In this document: positions 1-5,660 of the stretch, piece by piece | Layout of the letters: each line of letters opens with the position of its first letter | Numbering within the stretch: position 1 is the first letter of the stretch | Source of the DNA: Desulfobacteraceae bacterium | GTDB lineage: Bacteria > Desulfobacterota > DSM-4660 > Desulfatiglandales > Desulfatiglandaceae | Length of the DNA stretch: 5,660 nucleotides | Direction: 5' to 3' | NCBI GenBank assembly: GCA_011048855.1 | Contig: DSCZ01000124.1 | Coordinates: 1-5,660 of the forward strand | The notes under the pieces: model-generated | The model's input: only the letters and a program-made list of their open reading frames with translations | What the model was told of the DNA's origin: nothing | Database searches by the model: none | Position numbers and translations under genes: made by a program

Positions 1-156
1 ACATTATTTTACCTAAAAGGCGTCGCCCCCCCGGAAGTGACTATGGGCGACATTTATAAAGGCATTATCCCTTTCGTGCTGCTACAGGCCACCGGCCTTG
101 CTCTCTGCATGATGTTTCCGCAAATCATCCTCTGGCTGCCCAACCTGATGAAATAA
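1..156 (+). CDS. dctM: TRAP transporter large permease (DctM family), C-terminal fragment
   Basis: Reading from base 1 gives 51 residues ending at a TAA at 154-156. The start lies off the left edge. The fragment reads FYLKGVAPPEVTMGDIYKG and then a hydrophobic span of about 25 residues (IIPFVLLQATGLALCMMFPQ...) ending in WLPNLMK. This is the typical end of DctM: a short loop with 'KGVAPPEVT', then the last transmembrane helix and a very short tail. DctM is the large inner-membrane subunit of TRAP transporters, which take up organic acids using a sodium or proton gradient with a periplasmic DctP receptor and the small DctQ subunit. Those partner genes would be expected upstream, outside the window. 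The substrate cannot be told from this piece. Family assignment is by recognition of the tail and is fairly secure; the fragment is too short for subfamily assignment. Confidence 0.88.
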   Translation, partial: TLFYLKGVAPPEVTMGDIYKGIIPFVLLQATGLALCMMFPQIILWLPNLMK

Positions 157-282
157 AAATCGAGAGACAGTTCTCCGCGCGGGGCAAAATTATCATCGGT
201 GTGAATATTCTCGTCGAATACGGCCGTTGATTGAACTGGAATGTGGTCGCCTATCGGAAGCCTATAGCGAAAAGGAGACTAT
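157..282 (+). other. Intergenic gap after the TRAP permease
   Basis: This 126-base gap holds no ORF with a start and a coding look. The dctM frame stays open past its stop to a TGA at 229-231, but there is no plausible start and no family resemblance. A short GC-rich palindrome (CCGCGCGG, about 175-182) has no loop and no T-run, so it is not a convincing terminator. TTGATT/TTGAAC at 228-236 with TATCGG at 252-257 is only a weak promoter-like pair. The gap ends in a good ribosome binding site for the next ORF. The downstream gene could have its own promoter or be read through from the TRAP operon; the sequence does not decide. Confidence 0.5.
273..277 (+). promoter_or_regulatory. Ribosome binding site selecting the GTG start at 283
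   Basis: AGGAG sits five bases before GTG at 283, a normal spacing. An ATG at 281 is only three bases away, and its frame stops after 13 codons. The Shine-Dalgarno site therefore supports the GTG as the start of the small membrane protein. Confidence 0.6.
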
Positions 283-734
283 GTGCTCTTTACTCTTCCC
301 GACCGCCTTTGCTGGGTTTTAGCGAGAAATCGAAAAGACACCCGAAAATTTTATAAACGTCCCGGCCCCATTATTGGTATCCTGGCATCTTCCCTGTTGC
401 TGCCCCTGGAGCAGATCCGGCCGGGCGAGTTCATTTCCCAGTACTTGGATTGGCTCTATTTCACGCTGACACTGGTGTTTTTTCTCGCGGTTGCAGGTGT
501 TCTAATCGATTGGGGACTCGAACATGGGCCTTTAACCTGGCACTTCTTATTCTGTTCTTGGTTTCTATCTACAAGGTTGTTCGCTTCGGCCGCGGGAATG
601 GCGCAGATGCAGTTTTCAGGCTCAAAAAAGATCTTGGCTTCCGGCAGACTTTTGAACCCGAGATCCGGCACGAACTCGATACAGAACAAGAAGAAGAGGG
701 GTTCATAAAAAAGCAGAGGCTTGAAACTCAATGA
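283..734 (+). pseudogene. Small membrane protein of unknown function, apparently frameshifted
   Basis: I do not recognise the family. From the GTG at 283 the frame encodes a basic N-terminus (LARNRKDTRKFYKRPGP), a hydrophobic stretch, and a clear transmembrane span (YFTLTLVFFLAVAGVLIDWG, near residues 59-78). Beyond about base 530 this frame becomes low-quality sequence (FLFCSWFLSTRLFASAAG..., basic tail) and stops at 708. The frame one base earlier then gives a better protein: a second hydrophobic segment (NLALLILFLVSIYKVV), then a soluble region with an acidic stretch (DTEQEEEG), stopping with TGA at 732-734. Its part upstream of about 510 (SRGCRCSNRLGTRTW) looks non-coding. The simplest reading is one gene of about 150 codons with a base lost around 511-530, for example in the G runs at 512-515 or 526-528. 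The composite would have two or three membrane segments and a cytosolic-looking acidic tail. No slippery heptamer is seen, so mutation or sequencing error is likelier than programmed shifting. The next ORF starts one base after the 734 stop, which supports 734 as the true end. Alternative: the unshifted 141-residue ORF 283-708 is itself the gene. Confidence 0.5.
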
Positions 735-735
735 G

Positions 736-840
736 ATGGAGATCCGAAGCGCCGAGGATATAAAGGACCAGCTTGATGAAATTCTGCAAATAATCCAGGA
801 ACACGGTAGGCGGAAATTGGTAGCGGGTGCCGTAAGATGA
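736..840 (+). CDS. Short coupled ORF, 34 residues, unknown function
   Basis: ATG at 736 lies one base after the TGA at 732-734, an arrangement typical of translational re-initiation. The product begins MEIRSAEDIKDQLDEILQII and continues QEHGRRKLVAGAVR to a TGA at 838-840. The pattern of hydrophobic residues (I, I, L, I, L, I) among charged ones suggests a single amphipathic helix followed by a basic tail. No family is recognised. The length suggests either a genuine small protein or the N-terminal remnant of a longer gene cut off where the defence operon begins. The stop lies only 14 bases from the convergent end of brxL. No terminator hairpin is seen in between. Existence as a coding unit is plausible from the spacing but not proven. 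Confidence 0.4.
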   Translation: MEIRSAEDIKDQLDEILQIIQEHGRRKLVAGAVR

Positions 841-854
841 TCTCAAAATCGCAA

Positions 855-2909
855 TTATTCTACACCCAACGCCTTGAAAACAGAGTCTTTCGGATCGGCG
901 TAGAAGCTTGTCTGAAACTTTGCGAAAAGCTCACCCGGGACGCTTGGAATGTCCCTTACGCTTGCCATGGGGAGCAGGATGCGCTTGGCGCCTGAATCGA
1001 ATGCCACTTGGAGGGTTTCAGCCAGATTCTGGACCGGGATGATGCTTCCACCAAGGCTCATGCTTCCCAGGACCACCAGCTGAGACTGGACCGGCTTTGC
1101 GAGAAGCCCGGAACACAGTGCCACGAAGGCTGAAAGGGTCATCGCGTTCGTCGGGCCCGTGTTGTGCATCTCAACCACGTGAAGATGGTAGTTATGGTCT
1201 CCGGTCTTGGCTGAAGCACTGACACCTGAGGCATTGGCCTTGAAAAAGTCGAATCCCACCTTTACAGCCTCTTTGGCGGCGCTCACAGAGCCTAGGCCGG
1301 AGAGGGTCAGTGCGCCGTTTCCGGGGGTTATCTGCGTTTCAAGCCGGTAGAGCCCCAGATGTCCACTGCTACCCGTGGCTACGGTATGGAGGACACCGGG
1401 ATTTAAAGGACCCTGGGGGATCAAAGCCCCTCCGCCCTGCTCGGGGACATTGATAAATTTCTCTTCCATGCCATCCTGGTCGATGAAGGAGAAGTGAACG
1501 TCATAAAACTCCATGCCACCTATTTTTTTGAGCTGTTCCTTGACGCGCCGCCGGGTTTCAAGGGCATATTCCAAGCAGCGCTGAACAGCATCCTTTTCGT
1601 AGTTTTCTTGCGGGTAAAGCAGCTTCAGGAGGCCGGAGACCGTGTGCTTGACCGCAATGGTATCCCGTTGGTTCAAATCCCTGCCCAGCTTGAAATGCTT
1701 GTTGATGGCATCCCCGAAGTTGCGCTTTCTCATTTCTCGGAAAAATTCAGCCAGGTAGTCGACAATCAGGCCGTACTGGTTGGTGATAAACTCGGGCCGC
1801 ATCTTCGGGATCTCCCAGCCCGGGATATAGGCATGGAAGCGGTCGAAAAAGGCGGCATCGATCATCGTTTCGGGAAAAGGCGCAAGAAGATGACTGGTCT
1901 TTACCAGGGTATCCACCGGCTGGTTGAGGTTACCGACAAAAACCATCGATGCATAGGCGTTGATCAGATCTCGCCCCCGGGCAAAGGAGCCCGAGGCCAT
2001 GTAGTCCTTCATGATCTGAACGCCGTCATTGTCCTTGAACGTGATTCCGGCCACTTCATCGAAGGCCACCACATCCCAAAGGCCCACGAGGCCCACCGTG
2101 TGATTGGCAAGATTGTAAAAGAGATTGGCGACCGTCGTCCTGCCGCCTGATATCAGGATGCTGTTCGGGCTGATTTCCTTGTATATATGGCTCTTCCCGG
2201 TCCCACGCGGGCCGAGTTCGCAGACATTGTAGTTGTTTTCCACAAGAGGGATCATTCTCGCGAGCAGATGCCATTTTACACGGCTCTCAAACTGGGTGGG
2301 TTCAAGCCCTGTCGAGCGCAGCAGCACATCGATCCACTGATCTTCGGTGAAATGCCGCCTCCCTTCAAAAAGCTCTTCCATGTCCATGTTGGGCATCTGG
2401 ATCGGTTTCAACTCCTGGATCACGAAAGGCGAACCTTTCTTTCCCTCTTCGTAAAAATACTCCATCGTGATGATGCACCAGATGCCCCCTGCGAGCAGCT
2501 TCTGGTAACGGCGGACGGTTGATGTGCCGATCTCCACTCCCTTCGTTCCGAGGTTCGAAAGGAAGGCTTCATAGACATCGCGCCGCTCGTTCAGCTTGAC
2601 CGTGGCTTTGTCGATGATTTTGAGGCTGCCACGCTCCCGGATGATGGATTTGACCTTTTCGGCCTCATCCGGCCGGACATAGTTCTCGGATAGGATCCGT
2701 TTCACCGTCTGCAGCCCATCCTGGATAATCGCTTCATCGTCTGAGGCGCAGTGCTGCCCGAGCAGGTACTCCAGAACGTAAACCGGTACGTTCGCTCCTT
2801 CCTTCACGAGCTTGGTCAGGTCCTTGCGCACGACCCTGCCTGCAAAGTGCCTGTTTAAAAGATCGTCCAGGTTGCCGTCCATCATGTCTTTCATCTCATT
2901 AGAAGTCAT
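855..2909 (-). CDS. brxL: BREX type 1 protein BrxL (AAA+ ATPase with Lon-like C-terminal domain)
   Basis: This is a 684-residue protein from ATG at 2909. A TTG two codons earlier (2915) is in frame, but AGGG at 2919-2922 is nine bases from the ATG and only three from the TTG, so the ATG is preferred. The N-terminal part (about 15-180) carries the BrxL-type opening LDDLLNRHFAGRVVRKDL and NVPVYVLEYLLGQH. The AAA+ core has Walker A GPRGTGKS (about 233-240), Walker B VVAFDE (280-285), a sensor-1-like Asn in VFVGN (327) and a putative arginine finger in FFDR (357). A Lon-type domain fills about 500-684, with YHLHVVEMHNTGPTNAMTLS and LGSMSLGGSIIPVQNLAETL. By eye the Lon catalytic Ser (GPSAG) and Lys (GGLKEK) are not present at the matching places. 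Family knowledge: BrxL is a DNA-binding multimeric AAA+ protein required for phage restriction in BREX-1 but not for host methylation. It overlaps the end of pglZ by 11 bases and is the last gene of the operon, as usual in BREX-1. The length is normal and the frame is intact. Confidence 0.95.
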   Translation of the reverse strand: MTSNEMKDMMDGNLDDLLNRHFAGRVVRKDLTKLVKEGANVPVYVLEYLLGQHCASDDEAIIQDGLQTVKRILSENYVRPDEAEKVKSIIRERGSLKIIDKATVKLNERRDVYEAFLSNLGTKGVEIGTSTVRRYQKLLAGGIWCIITMEYFYEEGKKGSPFVIQELKPIQMPNMDMEELFEGRRHFTEDQWIDVLLRSTGLEPTQFESRVKWHLLARMIPLVENNYNVCELGPRGTGKSHIYKEISPNSILISGGRTTVANLFYNLANHTVGLVGLWDVVAFDEVAGITFKDNDGVQIMKDYMASGSFARGRDLINAYASMVFVGNLNQPVDTLVKTSHLLAPFPETMIDAAFFDRFHAYIPGWEIPKMRPEFITNQYGLIVDYLAEFFREMRKRNFGDAINKHFKLGRDLNQRDTIAVKHTVSGLLKLLYPQENYEKDAVQRCLEYALETRRRVKEQLKKIGGMEFYDVHFSFIDQDGMEEKFINVPEQGGGALIPQGPLNPGVLHTVATGSSGHLGLYRLETQITPGNGALTLSGLGSVSAAKEAVKVGFDFFKANASGVSASAKTGDHNYHLHVVEMHNTGPTNAMTLSAFVALCSGLLAKPVQSQLVVLGSMSLGGSIIPVQNLAETLQVAFDSGAKRILLPMASVRDIPSVPGELFAKFQTSFYADPKDSVFKALGVE

Positions 2910-5535
2910 CGCCAAAGGCCCTGTCGATGATCACGTCCACGTGCTCCTGCTCGACGCCCGTTTCAGCATCGCGGAGCACGAGCCTGTATTTTTTTCTTTT
3001 ATCATATTCCCTGTCCTGCAGAACCAGGATAATGGATTTCTTCCGGTCATCAATATTCCCGGAAGAACTGTCAAAGGTCACCGATTCGATGGTGCTGACC
3101 GGTTCGTCCTCATCGTAAATCGCTATTTTAAGGGAAATGGGCTTTACCCGTTCGCTGACCGCCTCCATTTGGATCATCTCGAAGCGGTGTCTGGAAGTGG
3201 TTATTTTAAAGCTGGTTCCGAGTATGTGGACCGTCGTTTTTCTGGTTTTGGTGGCCCCTGCGGGTTTTCCCTTCACATGGCGCACCGTCACGACCGGAAC
3301 AACGATCTCCTGGAGCATCGCTCCTCCGTGAACGAATCGTGCCCCTCCGATGAAATGAAAACGGTTTATCCCTTTGGGAATCCAGAATTCCATGCCCCCT
3401 TCGGCACCGGCCGTCACAGCGGTTCGGCCGTGCCATACGTTATTGTGATCACCCAGATGATATCCTATCAAATAGCGTTTCTTGGCCTTTACGGTTTCAG
3501 GCGGCTTTTCAGGAAGACTGCTCTTGTCAGGTTCTCCCGGGGCTGTTTCAGAGAAAAGAAACCCGTGATCCGCCGTGATGACCACGTGATGACCGTTCAA
3601 GTTGTTGATCACATACGCTACGAGGGTTCCGATCTCATCGATCGCCTGTCTCACCGCCCCGAAGGTTTTAGCTTCGGTTGACGCGGAATCGCCGGTCGAA
3701 TCGATCGTGTTATGGTAAATATAGACCAGCCGATGGTCCTTGACAAATTCCCGGCCTTCCTCCTTTTTCATTTCAAGGAGATCATCCGCCTTGACCGCGA
3801 CCCCCTGAAGGGATTCAAGGATCCGGCTCCGTTGATCGAGAGACGCTCCCGGCTGCCCATCCACCAGAATCTCTCCATTGGGTTGGTAGGAGAGCTTTTG
3901 GTGGGGCATGAGCGATGCCATTCCCAGGGCCGTATAGGAAGGAAGCACACCCAGCTGTGAATTCAGCTGCGCTTCGAATCGATATTTGCCATTCAGTTCC
4001 CGGGTCAATTCTTCGGCGGCTTCGTAGCGAAGCGCGTCGCTTACGATGACAAAGCTCCGTCGCCGCTCGGCTTCATTCAAGCGCGGGGCGATAGTGTGCT
4101 CGAAAAAATGCTGCTGACTTGGTACATCCCGGATCTCCCAGCAGTTCAGAAGGGCGCTTCCGCCTGCAGGATCAACAAATTTCCCCCATGTCTCAGCGAG
4201 ATTTTGAATATACCAGTTCGCATAGCACGCCTCGACCTCGGCGCGAAGGCTTTTGAGAACATCCCATAGTTTTGCTTCAGCTGTATCAGCCTGTTCGCAA
4301 AAATGACGGTATAGTTGATCGAAGCGGAAAAGCTCCCGTTCGTAAGCGCGGTACATGGCGTCGGGGTCCTGGAAGTCAACCCCCGGATCATGGCTGTTTT
4401 TAATCTCGAAGAACACAGCTGCGGACACCAATGCGTCGTAAACTGCATAATAAGCCGCGCGGGGAACCACCGGGGATCCAACCACGTTCGGGGATGTCCA
4501 GTGCCCGGCTTGTCTGTGACTTGCGATTTTTCGAATATCGTCCGCGGCCATGAGCTGCAGGCTTGAGAGGAGTCGATCCCGCAACCCCTGGGCAATGAGC
4601 TTTTCTATAGACTGGAAGGTCATCACATCGAGCAAATGTTCAATCTCGCAACCGTATATCTGATCTTCTATTTTGAGGATCTCCCCGGCTGCATCTGAAA
4701 GGCGGTCGTAGCTGCCTGCCTTGCTGCTGCTGTCGCGCCACTGGGCGAGGAAGACCACGGCGTTTGATGTTCCTGTTGGCGGAAGGACGAGGTGGGAGAG
4801 GGAACTGGGAGCATTACATTTTAGGTTATGCACGAAATCGCTTGCGAATAAACGGAGCAGCAGATTTCCCGGGCTCGGATTCTCTTCAGTGTACCCAAAA
4901 AGAGATTTTGCCATCTGCCATAAGGAACCATCGAGATCGAATTTTTCGATCTGAAGCCAGAAAGCTGGAGATTTTTCCAGGTCTATATCCTGGCTGTTTC
5001 GCTGGGGGGCATATTCATGGAACAACGTGCGCAGGATCGTGAACCACTCGGCTTGTTCGGCCCTTGTCACAACCGCGATCATTTTTCGATCGAGATCGAT
5101 TTCGGTGTCATTGGAAACGACCAGGGGCTGGAGTTTCTGCAGCCGCTGCCTGTCATCGAAAAATTTCCGGCGGAGCGCGATGTGATCCCGCAGGTGCTGG
5201 CTGGAAAGACCAAGTTGATCGAGAATGATCGAAGCCCGGTCGGCCCTGAAGCTCCGACTGTAGAGGCGGATGTCAAGCATCCAGTCCGACTCATAATCGG
5301 GCTCTTCTGCGGGCGAATAAAGAAGATATCGACCCGGGAGATCTTCCCTTTCGATCAATAGTTTGACTTCCAGTGCCCCCACGTGGTCAAGCCGGATAAG
5401 GTTCACGCCTTCGGGCAAGTCAAGCAGTGAAAGCGTGATCGTGAATTCCTGGGCCGGATCGTTCCAGAAAACGATCCGTTGGTTTTCTTCAACAAAGAGC
5501 CGGTTCAGGGCTTTTTCGATCTGGGTTTTATCCAT
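2899..5535 (-). CDS. pglZ: BREX type 1 protein PglZ (alkaline phosphatase superfamily)
   Basis: This is an intact 878-residue protein with ATG at 5533-5535, in the normal size range for BREX-1 PglZ. The N-terminal half (1-470) is mostly helical and carries the BREX-1 PglZ opening (FVEENQRIVFWNDPAQEF; later EVKLLIEREDLPGRYLLY). The PglZ/alkaline phosphatase core runs from about 490 to 745. It shows FVIVSDALRYEAAEEL (495-510, metal ligand D500), LPSYTALGMASLMP (531-544, T535 at the nucleophile position), YIYHNTID (605-612, D612), VVITADHGFLF (651-661, D656/H657) and FVHGGAMLQEIVVP (734-747, H736). All expected metal-binding motifs are therefore present. A beta-rich C-terminal domain follows (about 765-870; FKITTSRHRFEM, RKKYRLVLRDAETG). 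Family knowledge: PglZ is essential for BREX defence and acts with PglX, BrxB and BrxC; its enzymatic substrate in defence is not settled. The gene starts two bases after the upstream stop with no strong Shine-Dalgarno site, so translation is probably coupled. It overlaps brxL by 11 bases. No promoter is visible before it. Confidence 0.96.
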   Translation of the reverse strand: MDKTQIEKALNRLFVEENQRIVFWNDPAQEFTITLSLLDLPEGVNLIRLDHVGALEVKLLIEREDLPGRYLLYSPAEEPDYESDWMLDIRLYSRSFRADRASIILDQLGLSSQHLRDHIALRRKFFDDRQRLQKLQPLVVSNDTEIDLDRKMIAVVTRAEQAEWFTILRTLFHEYAPQRNSQDIDLEKSPAFWLQIEKFDLDGSLWQMAKSLFGYTEENPSPGNLLLRLFASDFVHNLKCNAPSSLSHLVLPPTGTSNAVVFLAQWRDSSSKAGSYDRLSDAAGEILKIEDQIYGCEIEHLLDVMTFQSIEKLIAQGLRDRLLSSLQLMAADDIRKIASHRQAGHWTSPNVVGSPVVPRAAYYAVYDALVSAAVFFEIKNSHDPGVDFQDPDAMYRAYERELFRFDQLYRHFCEQADTAEAKLWDVLKSLRAEVEACYANWYIQNLAETWGKFVDPAGGSALLNCWEIRDVPSQQHFFEHTIAPRLNEAERRRSFVIVSDALRYEAAEELTRELNGKYRFEAQLNSQLGVLPSYTALGMASLMPHQKLSYQPNGEILVDGQPGASLDQRSRILESLQGVAVKADDLLEMKKEEGREFVKDHRLVYIYHNTIDSTGDSASTEAKTFGAVRQAIDEIGTLVAYVINNLNGHHVVITADHGFLFSETAPGEPDKSSLPEKPPETVKAKKRYLIGYHLGDHNNVWHGRTAVTAGAEGGMEFWIPKGINRFHFIGGARFVHGGAMLQEIVVPVVTVRHVKGKPAGATKTRKTTVHILGTSFKITTSRHRFEMIQMEAVSERVKPISLKIAIYDEDEPVSTIESVTFDSSSGNIDDRKKSIILVLQDREYDKRKKYRLVLRDAETGVEQEHVDVIIDRAFGDDF
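2919..2922 (-). promoter_or_regulatory. Weak ribosome binding site for brxL inside pglZ
   Basis: On the minus strand AGGG lies nine bases before the ATG at 2909 and within the last codons of pglZ. It is short, so re-initiation by ribosomes finishing pglZ (TAA at 2899-2901) probably contributes. It is used here to choose ATG 2909 over TTG 2915. Confidence 0.35.
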
Positions 5536-5537
5536 TT

Positions 5538-5660
5538 TTAACCATCAAAGGCAGAAAGAGTAGAGAAGATCAAAGGTCGAAGGCGTTCCAGGAACAGCGC
5601 ACATTCGGTCAATTGGCCTTTCACGTAAGCTTTGTCAAAAGAAATGAACACCACATAGTC
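5538..5660 (-). CDS. C-terminal fragment of an unidentified gene upstream of pglZ
   Basis: The minus strand is open from the right edge to a TAA at 5538-5540, giving 40 residues: DYVVFISFDKAYVKGQLTEC, then ALFLERLRPLIFSTLSAFDG. It ends two bases before the pglZ ATG, so it belongs to the same operon. In canonical BREX-1 this slot is occupied by the methyltransferase pglX, but accessory genes (nucleases, abortive-infection proteins, regulators) are often inserted there. The fragment shows a short beta-like stretch (DYVVFISF) followed by a helical leucine-rich end. No catalytic motif falls within it and I do not recognise a family. It may be the PglX C-terminus or an accessory protein. That it is coding is well supported by the spacing and open frame; its identity is open. 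Confidence 0.65.
   Translation of the reverse strand, partial: DYVVFISFDKAYVKGQLTECALFLERLRPLIFSTLSAFDG

Noticed and set aside
157..231. In-frame extension of dctM past its stop, as a small ORF
   Set aside because: No plausible start codon or ribosome site lies near its beginning, and the dctM protein already ends with the normal WLPNLMK-type tail.
805..827. Imperfect direct repeat GGTAGGCGG / GGTAGCGGG just before the junction
   Set aside because: It is only nine bases long with mismatches and has no second copy at the other end of the BREX operon in the window, so it cannot be called an attachment or target-site duplication.
1494..2150. Plus-strand ORF of 218 codons opposite brxL
   Set aside because: It is antisense to the AAA+ core of brxL, whose Walker and sensor motifs are clear. 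No start signal or family resemblance was seen.
2812..3681. Long plus-strand ORF of 289 codons opposite the end of pglZ and start of brxL
   Set aside because: It lies antisense to two well-supported BREX genes and its product has no recognisable domain. It is explained by codon composition of the opposite strand.
4934..4952. Perfect inverted repeat AGATCGAA-TTT-TTCGATCT
   Set aside because: It falls inside pglZ, where the codons encode ordinary sequence (EKFDLDG). It has no T-run and no position relative to a gene end, so a chance palindrome is likelier than a regulator site or terminator.

Overview
The window is a stretch of bacterial chromosome of moderate GC (about 50-55% by eye). On the left is the tail of a plus-strand metabolic transporter locus. 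On the right is the distal end of a minus-strand phage-defence operon of the BREX type 1 class. A TRAP transporter beside a BREX-1 locus, with this codon use, would fit a Deltaproteobacterium (Desulfobacterota) or another proteobacterium, but the sequence does not fix the taxon.

Layout, left to right: (1) 1-156, plus: the last 51 codons of a TRAP-type transporter large permease (DctM family). (2) 157-282: a gap with no gene, ending in a good Shine-Dalgarno site. (3) 283-734, plus: a small, unrecognised membrane protein that appears broken by a -1 frameshift near 511-530. (4) 736-840, plus: a 34-codon ORF one base after the preceding stop, apparently translationally coupled. (5) 855-2909, minus: brxL, the AAA+/Lon-like BREX protein, ending only 14 bases from the plus-strand ORF. 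(6) 2899-5535, minus: pglZ, the alkaline-phosphatase-superfamily BREX protein, overlapping brxL by 11 bases. (7) 5538-5660, minus: the C-terminal 40 codons of an upstream gene, two bases before pglZ, which I do not recognise.

The minus-strand genes form one tightly packed transcription unit running right to left (unknown gene, then pglZ, then brxL). In BREX type 1 the usual order is brxA-brxB-brxC-pglX-pglZ-brxL, so the missing partners should lie beyond the right edge. In that system PglX methylates host DNA. PglZ, BrxB and BrxC are thought to form part of a core complex with it, and BrxL is an effector or DNA-translocating AAA+ factor needed for phage restriction.

The BREX genes are a known system. 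Three points deserve a second look: the unidentified gene directly upstream of pglZ, the abrupt convergent junction with broken or short ORFs at 283-855, and the absence of a recognisable Ser-Lys protease dyad in the BrxL Lon-like domain.
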